The notes below the pieces were generated by a model. The model worked only from the letters and a program-made list of their open reading frames with translations. It was not told the DNA's origin and did no database searches. Of a stretch of DNA of 64,000 nucleotides, positions 40,871 to 50,064 are shown one piece after another. Within the stretch, counting starts at the first letter, position 1. Every line of letters begins with the position of its first letter. This DNA comes from Isoptericola dokdonensis DS-3 (GTDB taxonomy: Bacteria > Actinomycetota > Actinomycetes > Actinomycetales > Cellulomonadaceae): contig NZ_CP014209.1 of assembly GCF_001636295.1 (NCBI RefSeq), forward strand, positions 1,736,001 to 1,800,000, given 5' to 3'. The position numbers and the translations under genes were made by a program.

Positions 40871-41320
40871 TCAGGAGAGCCGGACGACGACCTGCGTGCG
40901 CCCGAGGACCTTCGCGCCGTCGTGCGACACGGTGAGGTCGATCCGGGCGGTGCCGGCCTCCGGGTCGAGGGCGCCGACGGCGGCGGACACCTCGACGGTC
41001 GCGGCGCCGCGCGGCGGCACCGGGACGGGCTTGGTGAACCGGGTCCCGTACTTCACGACCGCGCCCGGGTCGCCGACCCAGTCGACGACGACGCCCACCA
41101 CGGAGCCCATCGTCAGCATGCCGTGGGCGATGACGCCGGGCAGGCCGACCTCGGTGGCGAACGACTCGTCCCAGTGGATGGGGTTGAGGTCACCGCTCGC
41201 ACCCGCGTAGCGCACGAGGCTCGCGCGCTCGAGCTCCACGGTGCCCGTGGTCACGACGTCGCCGACGGCGAGGTCGTCCAGGGAGGGCCTCTGCCCCGGC
41301 GTCTGCCCGGTGACGGTCAT
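40871..41320 (-). CDS. hadB: MaoC-family (3R)-hydroxyacyl-ACP dehydratase subunit HadB-like
   Basis: A 149-aa hot-dog-fold dehydratase subunit. The catalytic motif is in YAGASGDLNPIHWDESFATEVGLPGVIAHGMLTMG (Asp and His of the R-hydratase signature). In mycobacteria HadB pairs with HadA or HadC in the FAS-II elongation cycle. Here a two-subunit enzyme with the next gene is likely. Its ATG shares one base with the hadA stop (TGATG), so the pair is translationally coupled. It is part of the conserved rpmG-hadA-hadB block. Confidence 0.85.
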   Translation of the reverse strand: MTVTGQTPGQRPSLDDLAVGDVVTTGTVELERASLVRYAGASGDLNPIHWDESFATEVGLPGVIAHGMLTMGSVVGVVVDWVGDPGAVVKYGTRFTKPVPVPPRGAATVEVSAAVGALDPEAGTARIDLTVSHDGAKVLGRTQVVVRLS

Positions 41321-41781
41321 CAGGACTCCTCGGGGCGGATCACGAGGCTGGACGTCACGGTGGCGACGTGCTCGCCGGGGGCGCCGGCGTCGTCCGCGGC
41401 GAAGATCTCGCAGCGGGTGCTCACCATGGAGATCCCGGACCGCTGGGTGACGGAGTCGACGTGCAGCACGGTGACCAGCTCGTCCCCGGCGACGATCGGC
41501 CGGTGGTGGGTGAAGCCTTCGTCGGCATGCACCACCCGGGAGAAGTCGATCCCGGCGGCCGGGTCGGAGACGTACGGCGACTCGGCGCGCTGCGCGATCA
41601 CGACCGCGAAGGTCGGGGGCGCGACGACGTCCGGATAGCCGAGACCCCGCGCTGCCACGAGGTCGTGGTGCGCGGGGTGTGCGGCGCCGACGGCCGTGGC
41701 GAACTCGCGGATCTTCTCGCGACCGACGGAGTACGGCGCGGAGGCCGGGTACTCGCGGCCCGCGAAGTCAGGGTTCGCCAC
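41320..41781 (-). CDS. hadA: MaoC-like dehydratase partner HadA-like (UPF0336 family)
   Basis: A 153-aa hot-dog-fold protein of the UPF0336/HadA type: YSVGREKIREFATAVGAAHPAHHD, VAPPTFAVVIAQRA, VVHADEGFTHHRPIVAGDELVTVLHVDSV. It lacks the catalytic hydratase signature and should be the substrate-binding partner of the adjacent HadB. The GTG start at 41781-41779 has no clear ribosome binding site; it lies 27 bases after rpmG and may depend on translation of that gene. Confidence 0.85.
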   Translation of the reverse strand: MANPDFAGREYPASAPYSVGREKIREFATAVGAAHPAHHDLVAARGLGYPDVVAPPTFAVVIAQRAESPYVSDPAAGIDFSRVVHADEGFTHHRPIVAGDELVTVLHVDSVTQRSGISMVSTRCEIFAADDAGAPGEHVATVTSSLVIRPEES

Positions 41782-41808
41782 GACGTCGGGGTGCTCTGGA
41801 CCGGAAGG

Positions 41809-41979
41809 TCAGCGGGTCTCGCGGTGCGAGGTGTGCTTGCCGCAGCGCGGGCAGAACTTCGCCATCTCGAGACGGTCCGGGTTGTTCCGGCGGTTCTTCT
41901 TGGTGATGTAGTTCCGCTCCTTGCAGTCCACGCAGGCGAGCGTGATCTTCGGGCGGACGTCCGCGCTCTTGGAAGCCAT
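41809..41979 (-). CDS. rpmG: 50S ribosomal protein L33
   Basis: L33 (56 aa), reading [20 protein letters not shown], then [20 protein letters not shown] and [16 protein letters not shown]. The four cysteines (16, 19, 43, 46) make it the zinc-binding (C+) paralogue; actinobacteria often keep a second, cysteine-free copy used in zinc shortage. The ATG at 41979-41977 has GAGAGGTGACACACC upstream. It follows tRNA-Met on the same strand, as in mycobacteria. Confidence 0.96.
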   Translation of the reverse strand: MASKSADVRPKITLACVDCKERNYITKKNRRNNPDRLEMAKFCPRCGKHTSHRETR

Positions 41980-42070
41980 GGTGTGTCACCTCTCGCGCCC
42001 CCGGAAGGCGCAACGCAAGTCAAGGAAGTCGGTCCGACGCCGGCCGTCGGACGAATGTGATGCCTGTTGG

Positions 42071-42144
42071 TAGCGAGGGCGGGGCTCGAACCCGCGACCT
42101 CACGATTATGAGTCGTGCGCTCTGACCAGCTGAGCTACCCCGCC
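42071..42144 (-). tRNA. tRNA-Met (CAT), elongator type
   Basis: A 74-base cloverleaf with acceptor GGCGGGG/CCTCGCT (two G-U pairs) and anticodon loop CTCATAA (CAT). The anticodon stem is CACGA/TCGTG rather than the three G-C pairs of initiators. The 3' CCA is encoded (42068-42070). Confidence 0.93.
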
Positions 42145-42156
42145 GCGCGTGACGAA

Positions 42157-42197
42157 ACGCGAGACCGCCCGTCCGTGTACGGTGGACGGTCTCGCGT
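42157..42197 (-). terminator. Hairpin between tRNA-Thr and tRNA-Met
   Basis: ACGCGAGACCG (42157-42167) pairs perfectly with CGGTCTCGCGT (42187-42197). It could terminate the tRNA-Tyr/Thr transcript or act as a processing signal before tRNA-Met. Confidence 0.55.
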
Positions 42198-42207
42198 GAT
42201 GTCACAG

Positions 42208-42280
42208 AGCCCCGAAAGGGAATCGAACCCTTGACCTTCTCCTTACCATGGAGACGCTCTGCCGACTGAGCTATCGGGGC
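42208..42280 (-). tRNA. tRNA-Thr (GGT)
   Basis: A 73-base cloverleaf with acceptor GCCCCGA/TCGGGGC, anticodon loop ATGGTAA (GGT) and T-arm AGGGTTCGATTCCCT. CCA is not encoded. Confidence 0.96.
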
Positions 42281-42390
42281 AGCGGAGAAGACTCTACACG
42301 CTCCCGGGCCTCTTCCGAAATCCGGGTGTGCGTCACACCTTCTCCTGGTGCAAGGAGCGTCTCGACCGCGGATCGAGGCGTTCCGTGCGG

Positions 42391-42472
42391 TGGCAGGTGA
42401 GGGATTCGAACCCCCGAAGTCGATGACGGCTGATTTACAGTCAGCTCCCTTTGGCCGCTCGGGCAACCTGCC
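42391..42472 (-). tRNA. tRNA-Tyr (GTA)
   Basis: An 82-base type II tRNA with a long variable arm. Acceptor GGCAGGT/ACCTGCC, anticodon loop CTGTAAA (GTA). The genomic 3' end reads CCG, so CCA is added post-transcriptionally. Confidence 0.95.
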
Positions 42473-42629
42473 TAGCAGGGCCGCGAACGACCTTGCGTGG
42501 ACAACCATAGCGGCACTTCGCGCCCAGGTGGAAATCGGTCCGCCGTGGCCCTGCTCACGCCCGCGGGACGCCCGTGCGCCGTCCCGCGGCCACCGTGTCG
42601 GTCGCCCCGGGCGGACATATCCTGCGCGG

Positions 42630-43568
42630 GTGACGACCCCTCCCGCCGCGGACCGCTGGGGGCTGCCCCTCGGTCTGGGCGCCTACCTCCTGTGGGGCGC
42701 CATGCCCCTCTACTTCCCGCTGCTGAAGCCGGCCGGTGCGCTGGAGATCATCGCGCACCGCATCGTCTGGTCCCTGCTGTTCTGCCTGGTGCTGCTCGCG
42801 GCCACCCGCACCCTGGGGCAGCTCGCGGACGTCGTGCGGCGCCCGCGCACCCTCGCGGTGCTCGCCGTCGCGTCGGTGCTCATCGTCGTCAACTGGGCCA
42901 CGTACGTGTACGCGGTGCTGTCCGGGCACGTGCTCGACGCGGCGCTGGGCTACTACATCAACCCTCTCGTGACGACGCTCCTCGGGGTCGTGCTGCTCCG
43001 CGAACGGCTGCGCACCGCCCAGTGGTTCGCGCTCGGGTCCGGCGCGGCCGCCGTCGTCGTGCTCTCGACCGGCGTCGGCGGGCTGCCCTGGGTCTCGCTC
43101 GTGCTCGCGTTCTCGTTCGGCCTGTACTCCCTGACGAAGAACCGGGTGGGCCGCACGGTCGGGGCGCTGCCCAGCCTCGCGGCGGAGACCGCCGTCGCCA
43201 CGCCGTTCGCCCTCGCCTACCTCGGCTGGCTCGTCGCCCAGGGCACCTCCACGTTCGCGCAGGAGGGCGCCGGGCACGCCCTGCTGCTCGTCGCGGCGGG
43301 GGTGGTGACCGGCGTGCCGCTGCTGCTCTTCGGGGCGGCGGCCCGGCGCCTGCCGCTGTCGGTGGTCGGCATGCTCCAGTTCCTCACCCCCACCCTGCAG
43401 TTCCTCGTGGGGCTGCTCGTCTTCGGCGAGCACATGTCCCCCGTGCGCTGGGTCGGGTTCGGGCTCGTCTGGGTCGCCCTGGTGCTCCTCACCGTGGACG
43501 GCACGCGCGCCGCCCGCGCCACCCGCCTGGCCGCCGCCGGACCGACTACGGTGGTCACCGAACCCTGA
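42630..43568 (+). CDS. rarD: EamA-family permease (RarD-like)
   Basis: A 312-aa membrane protein with about ten hydrophobic helices of the drug/metabolite transporter superfamily. The N-terminus (DRWGLPLGLGAYLLWGAMPLYFPLLKPAGALEIIAHRIVWSLLF) is the RarD signature. The substrate of RarD is not settled. The GTG start at 42630 lies six bases after a TATCCT -10-like hexamer (42618-42623) and has no ribosome binding site, so the mRNA may be leaderless. It is followed after 24 bases by the YajQ gene, suggesting an operon. Confidence 0.88.
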   Translation: MTTPPAADRWGLPLGLGAYLLWGAMPLYFPLLKPAGALEIIAHRIVWSLLFCLVLLAATRTLGQLADVVRRPRTLAVLAVASVLIVVNWATYVYAVLSGHVLDAALGYYINPLVTTLLGVVLLRERLRTAQWFALGSGAAAVVVLSTGVGGLPWVSLVLAFSFGLYSLTKNRVGRTVGALPSLAAETAVATPFALAYLGWLVAQGTSTFAQEGAGHALLLVAAGVVTGVPLLLFGAAARRLPLSVVGMLQFLTPTLQFLVGLLVFGEHMSPVRWVGFGLVWVALVLLTVDGTRAARATRLAAAGPTTVVTEP

Positions 43569-43592
43569 CCCCACGCACCCAAGGAGCACCCC

Positions 43593-44087
43593 GTGGCCGA
43601 CTCGTCGTTCGACATCGTCTCCAAGGTCGACCGCCAGGAGGTCGACAACGCCCTCAACCAGGCCGCCAAGGAGATCGCGCAGCGCTACGACTTCCGGGGC
43701 GTCGGCGCCTCGATCGCCTGGTCCGGCGAGGGCGTCCTGCTCGTCGCCAACAGCGCCGAGCGCGTCAACGCCGTCCTCGACGTCTTCGAGACCAAGCTCA
43801 TCAAGCGCGGCGTCTCCCTCAAGGTCCTCGACACCGAGGACAAGGAGCCGCAGCCGTCCGGCAAGGAGTACCGCCTGCCGGTCGCCCTCAAGGAGGGGCT
43901 GTCGAGCGAGAACGCGAAGAAGATCACCAAGATCATCCGCGACGAGGGCCCCAAGGCCGTCAAGACGCAGATCACCGGCGACGAGGTCCGCGTGACCTCC
44001 AAGAGCCGCGACGACCTGCAGACCGTCATCGCGCTGCTCAAGGCCGCCGACCTCGACGTGGCGCTGCAGTTCACGAACTACCGGTGA
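43593..44087 (+). CDS. YajQ-family nucleotide-binding protein
   Basis: A 164-aa protein of the UPF0234/YajQ family: [36 protein letters not shown] at the N-terminus and [36 protein letters not shown] near the C-terminus. Some homologues bind cyclic di-GMP or RNA; the role here is unproved. The start is GTG with AAGGAGCACCCC upstream. Its stop overlaps the next start (GTGA). Confidence 0.93.
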   Translation: MADSSFDIVSKVDRQEVDNALNQAAKEIAQRYDFRGVGASIAWSGEGVLLVANSAERVNAVLDVFETKLIKRGVSLKVLDTEDKEPQPSGKEYRLPVALKEGLSSENAKKITKIIRDEGPKAVKTQITGDEVRVTSKSRDDLQTVIALLKAADLDVALQFTNYR

Positions 44088-44953
44088 CGCTCCCCCGCCT
44101 CGTCGCGTCCGACCTGGACGGCACGCTGCTGCGCTCGGACGGCACCGTCTCGCCGCGCACGCGGGCCGCGCTGCGCGCCGTCGAGGACGCCGGGGTGGAG
44201 GTCGTGCTGGTCACGGCCCGGCCACCGCGCTGGCTGGACGCGCTCGCCGACTGCGTGGGCGACCACGGGCGGGTCGTGTGCCTCGGCGGCGCGGCCGTGT
44301 GGGACCTCGCGTCCGGCACGGCCCTGGACGTCCAGGGGTTCGCCGACGACGACGTCCGCGCCCTGGCCGCGGACCTGCGGGACGCGGTGCCCGGCGTCGC
44401 GCTCGCCCTGGAGCGGACGTCGGGCCCGGTGTTCGACCCGTGGTTCCCGCCGGACGAGACGGGGCTGCCCGCGCACGTGCGTGCCGCGACCGTCGAGGAG
44501 TCCCTGGGCGGTGCCGTGCACGAGCCCGGCACCGTCGGGAAGGTCCTCGCCGTGCTCCCGGGGCGCGGCCTGTCGACCCGGGTGGGCGACGTGCAGCGCG
44601 GCGACGTGCGCGACCCCGCGCAGGAGGAGTTCTTCGCGGCGGTGCGGGCCGCCGTCGGCGACCGCGCGCACCTGGCGTTCTCCGGCGCCGCGGGGCTGGC
44701 CGAGCTGCTGCCCGCCGGGGTGACGAAGGACCGCGCGCTGGCCCGCTGGAGCGCCCGGCTCGGCATCGACGCCGCGGACGTGTGGGCGTTCGGCGACATG
44801 CCCAACGACCTGCCCATGCTGCGCTGGGCGGGCCGCGGCGTCGCGGTCGCCAACGCGCACCCCGACGTCCTGGCGTGCGCGGACACCGTGGTGGCGAGCA
44901 ACGACGACGACGGCGTCGCGGACCTCCTGGAGAGCGTGCTCGCGCTGCGCTGA
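44084..44953 (+). CDS. HAD-superfamily phosphatase, Cof type
   Basis: A 289-aa HAD hydrolase. Motif I is DLDGTLL with nucleophile Asp-10, motif II is VVLVTARP, and motif IV is [13 protein letters not shown] (about 237). The large C2-type cap between motifs II and III places it in the Cof/IIB group, which dephosphorylates small sugar phosphates or cofactors. The GTG start overlaps the YajQ stop by four bases. It is convergent with the channel gene, with a two-base gap. Confidence 0.9.
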   Translation: MTLPRLVASDLDGTLLRSDGTVSPRTRAALRAVEDAGVEVVLVTARPPRWLDALADCVGDHGRVVCLGGAAVWDLASGTALDVQGFADDDVRALAADLRDAVPGVALALERTSGPVFDPWFPPDETGLPAHVRAATVEESLGGAVHEPGTVGKVLAVLPGRGLSTRVGDVQRGDVRDPAQEEFFAAVRAAVGDRAHLAFSGAAGLAELLPAGVTKDRALARWSARLGIDAADVWAFGDMPNDLPMLRWAGRGVAVANAHPDVLACADTVVASNDDDGVADLLESVLALR

Positions 44954-44955
44954 GG

Positions 44956-45855
44956 TCAGGCGGGCTCGTCGGGCAGCCGGCGCCGCAGGTCGGCGATCTC
45001 GGAGCGCAGCGCCCGCAGCTCCGCGGTGAGCAGCGCCACCTGCTCCGGGGCGACCATCGACCCCGGGCCGGCGTCGATGAAGCGGCCGGGGGCGGCACCC
45101 GTCCGCACCTCCCCGCCCTGGTCGTCGCCCCCGCTCGTCACGGCGTCCGCGTCGAGCTCGTCGGCGACCTCGTCGTCGTCCCACGGGCCGGCGGTGACGA
45201 TCTCGACCAGCCACGACGACAGCGTGGCCGTGACGACACCGAGCAGCGCGATGCCGCCGAGCATGAGCAGCACGGCCATCGCGCGCCCGATGGTGGAGAC
45301 GGGCGCCATGTCCCCGTAGCCGACGGTCGTGACGGTCACCATCGCCCACCAGACGCCGTCGCCGAGGGTCTTGATGGTCGCGTCGGGGCGCCAGCGCTCG
45401 GCCTGGGTGACGACGAGGGACGCCGTGATCACCAGCAGGGTGGTCCCGACCGCGGCGTACCGCACCACCTTGCCGCGCAGGCGGCGCCGACCGCGCTGGT
45501 TGAGCCGCCCGACCACCGAGATGAGCAGCAGGGGCCGCAGCACGGGGACGAGGACGACGGCGAGCGCCAACGGGTGCCGGCGCACGTACAACCAGCGGCG
45601 TCGGGCCAGGGAGACGCGGACGACGTAGTCGACGGCGAACAGCACCCACGTGAACCCGAGGAACGCGAGGCAGGCGACGCGGACGGTCCTGTCCACGTCG
45701 GGGAACGCGATCGGGATGGCGTACGCGACGAGGAACAGCACGCCGACGACGGCCAGCGGCCGCTCGGTGGCGTCCTCCCAGCGGCGCAGGCGCGGCCCGA
45801 CGACCTCGGCCCGTCGGCGGGCGAGGCTCAGCGGCAGGGACGGCTCGGACGACAT
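44956..45855 (-). CDS. Voltage-gated-like potassium channel
   Basis: A 299-aa membrane protein with six hydrophobic segments and the K+ selectivity filter in WWAMVTVTTVGYGDMAPVS (about residue 177). The first segments resemble a reduced voltage sensor (RRHPLALAVVLVPVLRPLLLISVVGRL). The C-terminus ends with a leucine-rich coiled coil (VALLTAELRALRSEIADLRRRL) that could drive tetramer assembly. No RCK domain is present. The ATG is at 45855-45853. Confidence 0.9.
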   Translation of the reverse strand: MSSEPSLPLSLARRRAEVVGPRLRRWEDATERPLAVVGVLFLVAYAIPIAFPDVDRTVRVACLAFLGFTWVLFAVDYVVRVSLARRRWLYVRRHPLALAVVLVPVLRPLLLISVVGRLNQRGRRRLRGKVVRYAAVGTTLLVITASLVVTQAERWRPDATIKTLGDGVWWAMVTVTTVGYGDMAPVSTIGRAMAVLLMLGGIALLGVVTATLSSWLVEIVTAGPWDDDEVADELDADAVTSGGDDQGGEVRTGAAPGRFIDAGPGSMVAPEQVALLTAELRALRSEIADLRRRLPDEPA

Positions 45856-45904
45856 CGCTGGTCAGCCTGCCAGACGCCGCCGCCGCCCGCGCGGGGTGGG
45901 CGGG

Positions 45905-46798
45905 TCAGTAGCGGGTGATGCCACCGGGGCCGAACCCGGTGCCGCCGGCCATCTTCTCGAGGCGCGCGATGCGCTCGGTCATCGGCGGGTGGGTGGCGAA
46001 CAGCTTGGCCATGCCGCCGCCGCGGAAGGGGTTGGCGATCATGAGGTGGGAGACGTTCTCCAGCGGCTGCGTCTGCGGCAGCGGCGCGGCGGACGTGCCG
46101 CTGTCCAGCTTGCGCAGCGCCGAGGCGAGCGCCAGCGGGTCGCCGGTGAGCTGGGCGCCGTCCTCGTCGGCGTCGTACTCGCGGGTCCGGGAGATCGCCA
46201 TCTGGATGAGCATCGCCGCGAACGGCGCCAGGATCGCCAGCGCCAGGGCGGCGATCGGGTTGCCGCCCTCGCGGCGGTCGCCCCCGCCGAAGATCAGCAG
46301 GAACTGCGCGAGCGACGTGATGACGCCCGCCAGCGCGGACGCCACGGACGACGTGAGGATGTCGCGGTTGTAGACGTGCATGAGCTCGTGCCCGAGCACG
46401 CCGCGCAGCTCCCGCTCGTCGAGGAGCCGCAGGATGCCCTCCGTGCAGCAGACGGCCGCGTTCTTCGGGTTGCGGCCCGTCGCGAACGCGTTCGGCGCCT
46501 GGGTGGGCGAGATGTACAGGCGCGGCATGGGCTGGCGGGCCTCGGTGGAGAGCTCGCGCACGATGCGGTACATCTCCGGCGCCTCGAGCTCGGTGACCGG
46601 GTAGGCGTGCATCGCCTTGATCGCGATCTTGTCCGAGTTCCAGTACCCGACGAACGTGCCGACGAGGCCGAGGGCGGTGAAGAGGAACAGCATGCCCTGG
46701 CTGCCGCGGAAGAACACCGCCCACAGGCCCAGGAGGACCGCCCACAGCACCCCGAAGAGGAGCACCGTCTTGAGCCCGTTGAAGTGCTGACGACCCAC
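45905..46798 (-). CDS. htpX: Membrane zinc metalloprotease HtpX
   Basis: HtpX (297 aa) is a membrane-bound M48 zinc protease that degrades misfolded membrane proteins. The zinc motif is [14 protein letters not shown] (near residue 139) and the third ligand Glu is in [10 protein letters not shown]. Two N-terminal helices ([20 protein letters not shown] and [18 protein letters not shown]) and two internal helices are present. The GTG at 46798-46796 is chosen for its AAGGAG site seven bases upstream and the N-terminus [11 protein letters not shown]. Confidence 0.94.
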   Translation of the reverse strand: MGRQHFNGLKTVLLFGVLWAVLLGLWAVFFRGSQGMLFLFTALGLVGTFVGYWNSDKIAIKAMHAYPVTELEAPEMYRIVRELSTEARQPMPRLYISPTQAPNAFATGRNPKNAAVCCTEGILRLLDERELRGVLGHELMHVYNRDILTSSVASALAGVITSLAQFLLIFGGGDRREGGNPIAALALAILAPFAAMLIQMAISRTREYDADEDGAQLTGDPLALASALRKLDSGTSAAPLPQTQPLENVSHLMIANPFRGGGMAKLFATHPPMTERIARLEKMAGGTGFGPGGITRY

Positions 46799-46876
46799 CG
46801 CTGTTCTCCTTCCGTGACGACACCCGTGCAACGCGCAGGCTACGTCCCCGGTTCCCCCGGCGCGCAGCGGCTCGCG

Positions 46877-47596
46877 TCACGCGGGCGTGCGCACCACCGG
46901 GTGCAGGGACAGCACGACGGCGTCGAACAGCCCCAGCATGGCCTCGCGCAGCGGCACGAACGGCGTCGTGAAGGACACGTTGAGCACGGGCTCCAGCCCG
47001 CGCCGGGCCGTCCAGTAGTCGGCGCGGAGCTCCGGCAGCGCCGGGTTGCCGTCGGCGTCCGTGCGCTCGGCCTCCGTCTGCCGCACCGCGCGCAGCACCC
47101 AGCCGTCCTCGAGCTCCTGCCGGTCCACGTCCGCACCGACCAACGACCCGGCCAGCCGGGCGACGAGCTCGTCGGTGCCGCCCGCCACGGCGTCCACGGG
47201 GAACACCGCCATCGTGCCGGTCAGCGCGACGTCGCCGACGTCCATCGCGAACACCGTGATGGCGGCGGCACCCGCCTCGGCCGCGCCGCGCGCCGCCGCC
47301 GCCAGGTTGTCCCGTGCCTCCCGGCGGGCCCGGGCCCGGTCGTCGCGCCGGCCGAGGCGCTGCGCGACGACGTCGCGCACGCGCGCGTCGATCGCCGCGG
47401 GATCGTCCAGCGGGACCGGCCACCAGCCGTTCGGGTACACGAACGCCCAGTGGGCGGCCGCCTCGGTGAGATCGACCCGCTCGCTGCTGGGCGCTGGCAC
47501 GGCGTCGTCGCTGCCGGGCTCGCGTTCCTCGGTCAGGTGGGCGTCGACGCGGTCGGTGTCGAGCGGGTCGGTGGGCAGCGCCCGGACGTCGCTCAT
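46877..47596 (-). CDS. Hypothetical protein at the end of the T7SS-linked operon
   Basis: A 239-aa soluble protein I do not recognise. It has an acidic N-terminus, a W-rich segment (AAAHWAFVYPNGWWPVPLDDPAAI), an arginine/alanine-rich helix (VVAQRLGRRDDRARARREARDNLAAAARGAAEAG) and a beta-rich C-terminal half ending LNVSFTTPFVPLREAMLGLFDAVVLSLHPVVRTPA. The ATG overlaps the stop of the upstream membrane protein (ATGA), so it belongs to the unit behind the WXG100 gene. A role as immunity protein or secretion chaperone is a guess from position. Confidence 0.65.
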   Translation of the reverse strand: MSDVRALPTDPLDTDRVDAHLTEEREPGSDDAVPAPSSERVDLTEAAAHWAFVYPNGWWPVPLDDPAAIDARVRDVVAQRLGRRDDRARARREARDNLAAAARGAAEAGAAAITVFAMDVGDVALTGTMAVFPVDAVAGGTDELVARLAGSLVGADVDRQELEDGWVLRAVRQTEAERTDADGNPALPELRADYWTARRGLEPVLNVSFTTPFVPLREAMLGLFDAVVLSLHPVVRTPA

Positions 47597-48153
47597 CCCG
47601 GGAACACCGCGATCCAGTCGGCCCACGCCTGCTGCTGCCGCCCGACCTCCCACCGCAGGACCCCGCCGTAGGCGAGGACCACCAGGGACACGAGCCCCAG
47701 CCGGAGCACGCCGACCTGCACCGCCCGCTTGCCGGACCCGTACCGCTGAAATCCGTGCAGGACGTAGGCGATCCCCCACACGACCGCCGCCATCACGATC
47801 ACCAGACCCATCCAGCCCAGCACACCGATCCCTTGATCAGGAGGCACGGGGAACTCCTCCGGGCGACCCGCGGCCCACCACACGTCGAACCCGTCCTGGG
47901 CGGTCTCCCGCAAGGCGTCGGTCGCCAGCTGGACCACCACGAACGCGCCGGCGGCAGAGAACATCGCCCATCCCACACCGGCACGGAACACCCTCTCCGT
48001 GAAGTCGCTGACAGCCTCGGACAGGACGGCCCGGACGGCCGGCACACGGGCCCCACCCATCAGGCAGAACCAGCCGAAGAAGACGACCACGACGATCAGG
48101 AACAGCGCAGTCACGGTCTGGGACGGCCACGGCGGGTCAGCAGGAAAGCTCAT
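47593..48153 (-). CDS. Hypothetical membrane protein, T7SS-linked
   Basis: A 186-aa protein with about four hydrophobic segments (VTALFLIVVVVFFGWFCLM, GWAMFSAAGAFVVVQLA, GWMGLVIVMAAVVWGIAYVL, LRLGLVSLVVLAYGGVL). No family is recognised. It overlaps the neighbours at both ends with ATGA junctions. Following a candidate secreted toxin, a membrane protein of this size could be an immunity factor, but this is inference. Confidence 0.65.
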   Translation of the reverse strand: MSFPADPPWPSQTVTALFLIVVVVFFGWFCLMGGARVPAVRAVLSEAVSDFTERVFRAGVGWAMFSAAGAFVVVQLATDALRETAQDGFDVWWAAGRPEEFPVPPDQGIGVLGWMGLVIVMAAVVWGIAYVLHGFQRYGSGKRAVQVGVLRLGLVSLVVLAYGGVLRWEVGRQQQAWADWIAVFPG

Positions 48154-48758
48154 TCCGGATCGTCCGTGGCGTAGACCGAGTCGTTCAGCAGCTCGACGAG
48201 CTCATCCTGCACCTCATCGACGAGGTGGCTGTACGGGGTGTCGCAGTCCAGCACGACGACCTCGTCCTTGAAGTGAGGAAAGAAGCTGAGCCGGCATGTG
48301 TAGATGAGCGTGCCATCGCGATCGGAGGTGTCGATGTACTGCACGACGAGCGGACCGTACTCTGCGTCGCCGGTCTCCACCGTGTAGCCGTGCACGTCGA
48401 CGCCGGGGATCCGCGGCGCCCTACGGACGTCTTTGGCGAAGCGGCGAGCCGCCTTGCGCGCGTCCCCTCGCCTGCCGTAGGTCCGCAGCAACAGACTGGC
48501 CGTGGCGCGCCGTCCGTTCGACTCGGGGAACCAGATCCCGGCAGCCCAGACCTGCTCCTCGCCGACGGCGCGCTGGTCGACCGCGCGGACGGCGTCGACC
48601 ACCGATGTCGCGTCCACGTCGCCAGCTGGCACCTTCCCGGCGATCTCGGCCCAACCCTCCGGGCTCAGCCCGGCAAGCCAGAACTGCCAGTCCGCACGCG
48701 GCTGGATCGTGAAGACGGGGTAGTCCTCCCAGGGTGGCACCGCGATCTCAGTCGTCAT
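48150..48758 (-). CDS. Hypothetical protein, T7SS-linked
   Basis: A 202-aa soluble protein, start MTTEIAVPPWEDYPVFTIQP, with FWLAGLSPEGWAEIAGKV and a beta-rich stretch GPLVVQYIDTSDRDGTLIYTCRLSFFPHFKDEVVVLDCDTP. I recognise no family. Its ATG lies inside the last codons of the candidate effector gene (11-base overlap), the arrangement expected for an effector-immunity pair. That role is inferred only from coupling. Confidence 0.65.
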   Translation of the reverse strand: MTTEIAVPPWEDYPVFTIQPRADWQFWLAGLSPEGWAEIAGKVPAGDVDATSVVDAVRAVDQRAVGEEQVWAAGIWFPESNGRRATASLLLRTYGRRGDARKAARRFAKDVRRAPRIPGVDVHGYTVETGDAEYGPLVVQYIDTSDRDGTLIYTCRLSFFPHFKDEVVVLDCDTPYSHLVDEVQDELVELLNDSVYATDDPE

Positions 48759-50064
48759 TGTTCCTCGCTGTCTTCACCAGGTTGTATCCGTTGAGCGTGG
48801 CGTCCGCACCGTAGGGGACGAGCACTCCCGCCAGTACGCTGAACTTGACAGGGTTCAAGGAGCCAAGGCCCTCCAGCGACTTCGCGAGGCCCGCCGACCG
48901 ATTCCAGAAGTGCGGCACTGCACTGCTGTTTCGGAGCGCCTGGTAGGCCCGTGCGGCGTCCCCGTGACCGAGGAAGTTCATCACCCAGGCACGGCCTTGC
49001 AGACCTGAGAACGAGGCGATGCCCGACTTGAACCACGACACCGGGTTGGCCGTGACAAGGACGCTGCGGAAGGCGCTCTGCGCGTTGGTCCAGGCCGACG
49101 CGGCCGCTGCACGGTTGGCCGGGCTGCCGATCCGGGGCAGACGCCGCATCACGGTGGACTGACGCGCACCCCCCTGCGCGAGGCCTCGTAGCCCTGTGGA
49201 CTTGGCGGCAGCCCCGGCGATCCTTCCGACACCGACGGTCGCGATGGCCACCACTCCGAGGATGACGCCGAGCCAGTCTCCCTCGCCCTTCAACGCGAGT
49301 GCGATGTCGGCGACCAGCGCCGCGACCGTCGCCACGAGCGCGATGACGGCGAGGACCTGCCCGAGGATCGGCACCCACCCGAGGACGAGCGCGGCGATGC
49401 CCGCCCACATGGCGATCTTCCCGGCCCACTTCGAGACGAAGCTCGCCAGGTCGGAGCCCCACTTCTCCCACCAGCCGTCGTTCAGGTCGCTGGCCCTGAC
49501 GCCCTCGCGGATGTCTCCGGCGGCCTGCCGGGCGGCCGCCCGCCACGTGGAGAGGATGCCGTCGAGCTCGCCCACGGTGAGGCCGAGCGACGTCCGGGCG
49601 GTGTCGCGGGTGGAGACCTGCGTGCGCAGCATCCAGCTCGCCGCGGAGTCGACGGGTTCGCCCGTGGTGCGGGCGGTGGTGACGGCGTCGTCGTAGTCGC
49701 CCTGGGCCGTGGTGACCGCCTGCTCGGCCTCGTCGAGGGCCCCCTGGGCCTCCTGCGCCCGCGTCAGGAGCGCCGCGGCGTCGTCCTGCGCCTGCCGGTG
49801 CGCCACCGCGTACGTGGACAGCGCCGTGGCGACTGCGGAGTACCGGGTGCTCGCCTTCTGCAGCTCGGCGCGGACGTCGTCCGTCTTCTCGCGCAGCGCG
49901 TCCACGGCGTCCGAGGTGAAGCTGTCCGTCTCCTCGATGACACCGAGCGCCGCCCACGCGTCGTCCATGGCGGCGGCCACCTCGCCGTAGTAGGTCGCGG
50001 CGCTCGTCGAGACGTCGGGGTCCCCCGGCACGGGGTTCGCCGCCGCCAGCGGCTCCCAGCTCAT
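48748..50064 (-). CDS. Putative T7SS-secreted effector (WXG-like N-terminus)
   Basis: A 438-aa protein. Residues about 1-200 are a long helical, WXG/LXG-like targeting region (MSWEPLAAANPVPGDPDVSTSAATYYGEVAAAM...AQEAQGALDEAEQAVTTAQGDYDDAV). A DGWWEKWGSDLASF motif follows, then a hydrophobic stretch (about 215-265, WAGIAALVLGWVPILGQVLAVIALVATVAALVADIALAL). The C-terminal 160 residues (MRRLPRIGSPANRAAAASAW...GYNLVKTARNNDD) match no toxin I know. The 94-aa WXG-like gene precedes it with an ATGA overlap. The layout suits a polymorphic T7SS effector; the activity is unknown. Confidence 0.7.
   Translation of the reverse strand: MSWEPLAAANPVPGDPDVSTSAATYYGEVAAAMDDAWAALGVIEETDSFTSDAVDALREKTDDVRAELQKASTRYSAVATALSTYAVAHRQAQDDAAALLTRAQEAQGALDEAEQAVTTAQGDYDDAVTTARTTGEPVDSAASWMLRTQVSTRDTARTSLGLTVGELDGILSTWRAAARQAAGDIREGVRASDLNDGWWEKWGSDLASFVSKWAGKIAMWAGIAALVLGWVPILGQVLAVIALVATVAALVADIALALKGEGDWLGVILGVVAIATVGVGRIAGAAAKSTGLRGLAQGGARQSTVMRRLPRIGSPANRAAAASAWTNAQSAFRSVLVTANPVSWFKSGIASFSGLQGRAWVMNFLGHGDAARAYQALRNSSAVPHFWNRSAGLAKSLEGLGSLNPVKFSVLAGVLVPYGADATLNGYNLVKTARNNDD

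Noticed and set aside
42071..42144. Initiator tRNA-fMet
   Set aside because: The anticodon stem lacks the three consecutive G-C pairs and position 1-72 is a G-U pair rather than C-A, so elongator Met fits better. tRNA-Ile2 with lysidine is not excluded but is unlikely in this rpmG context.
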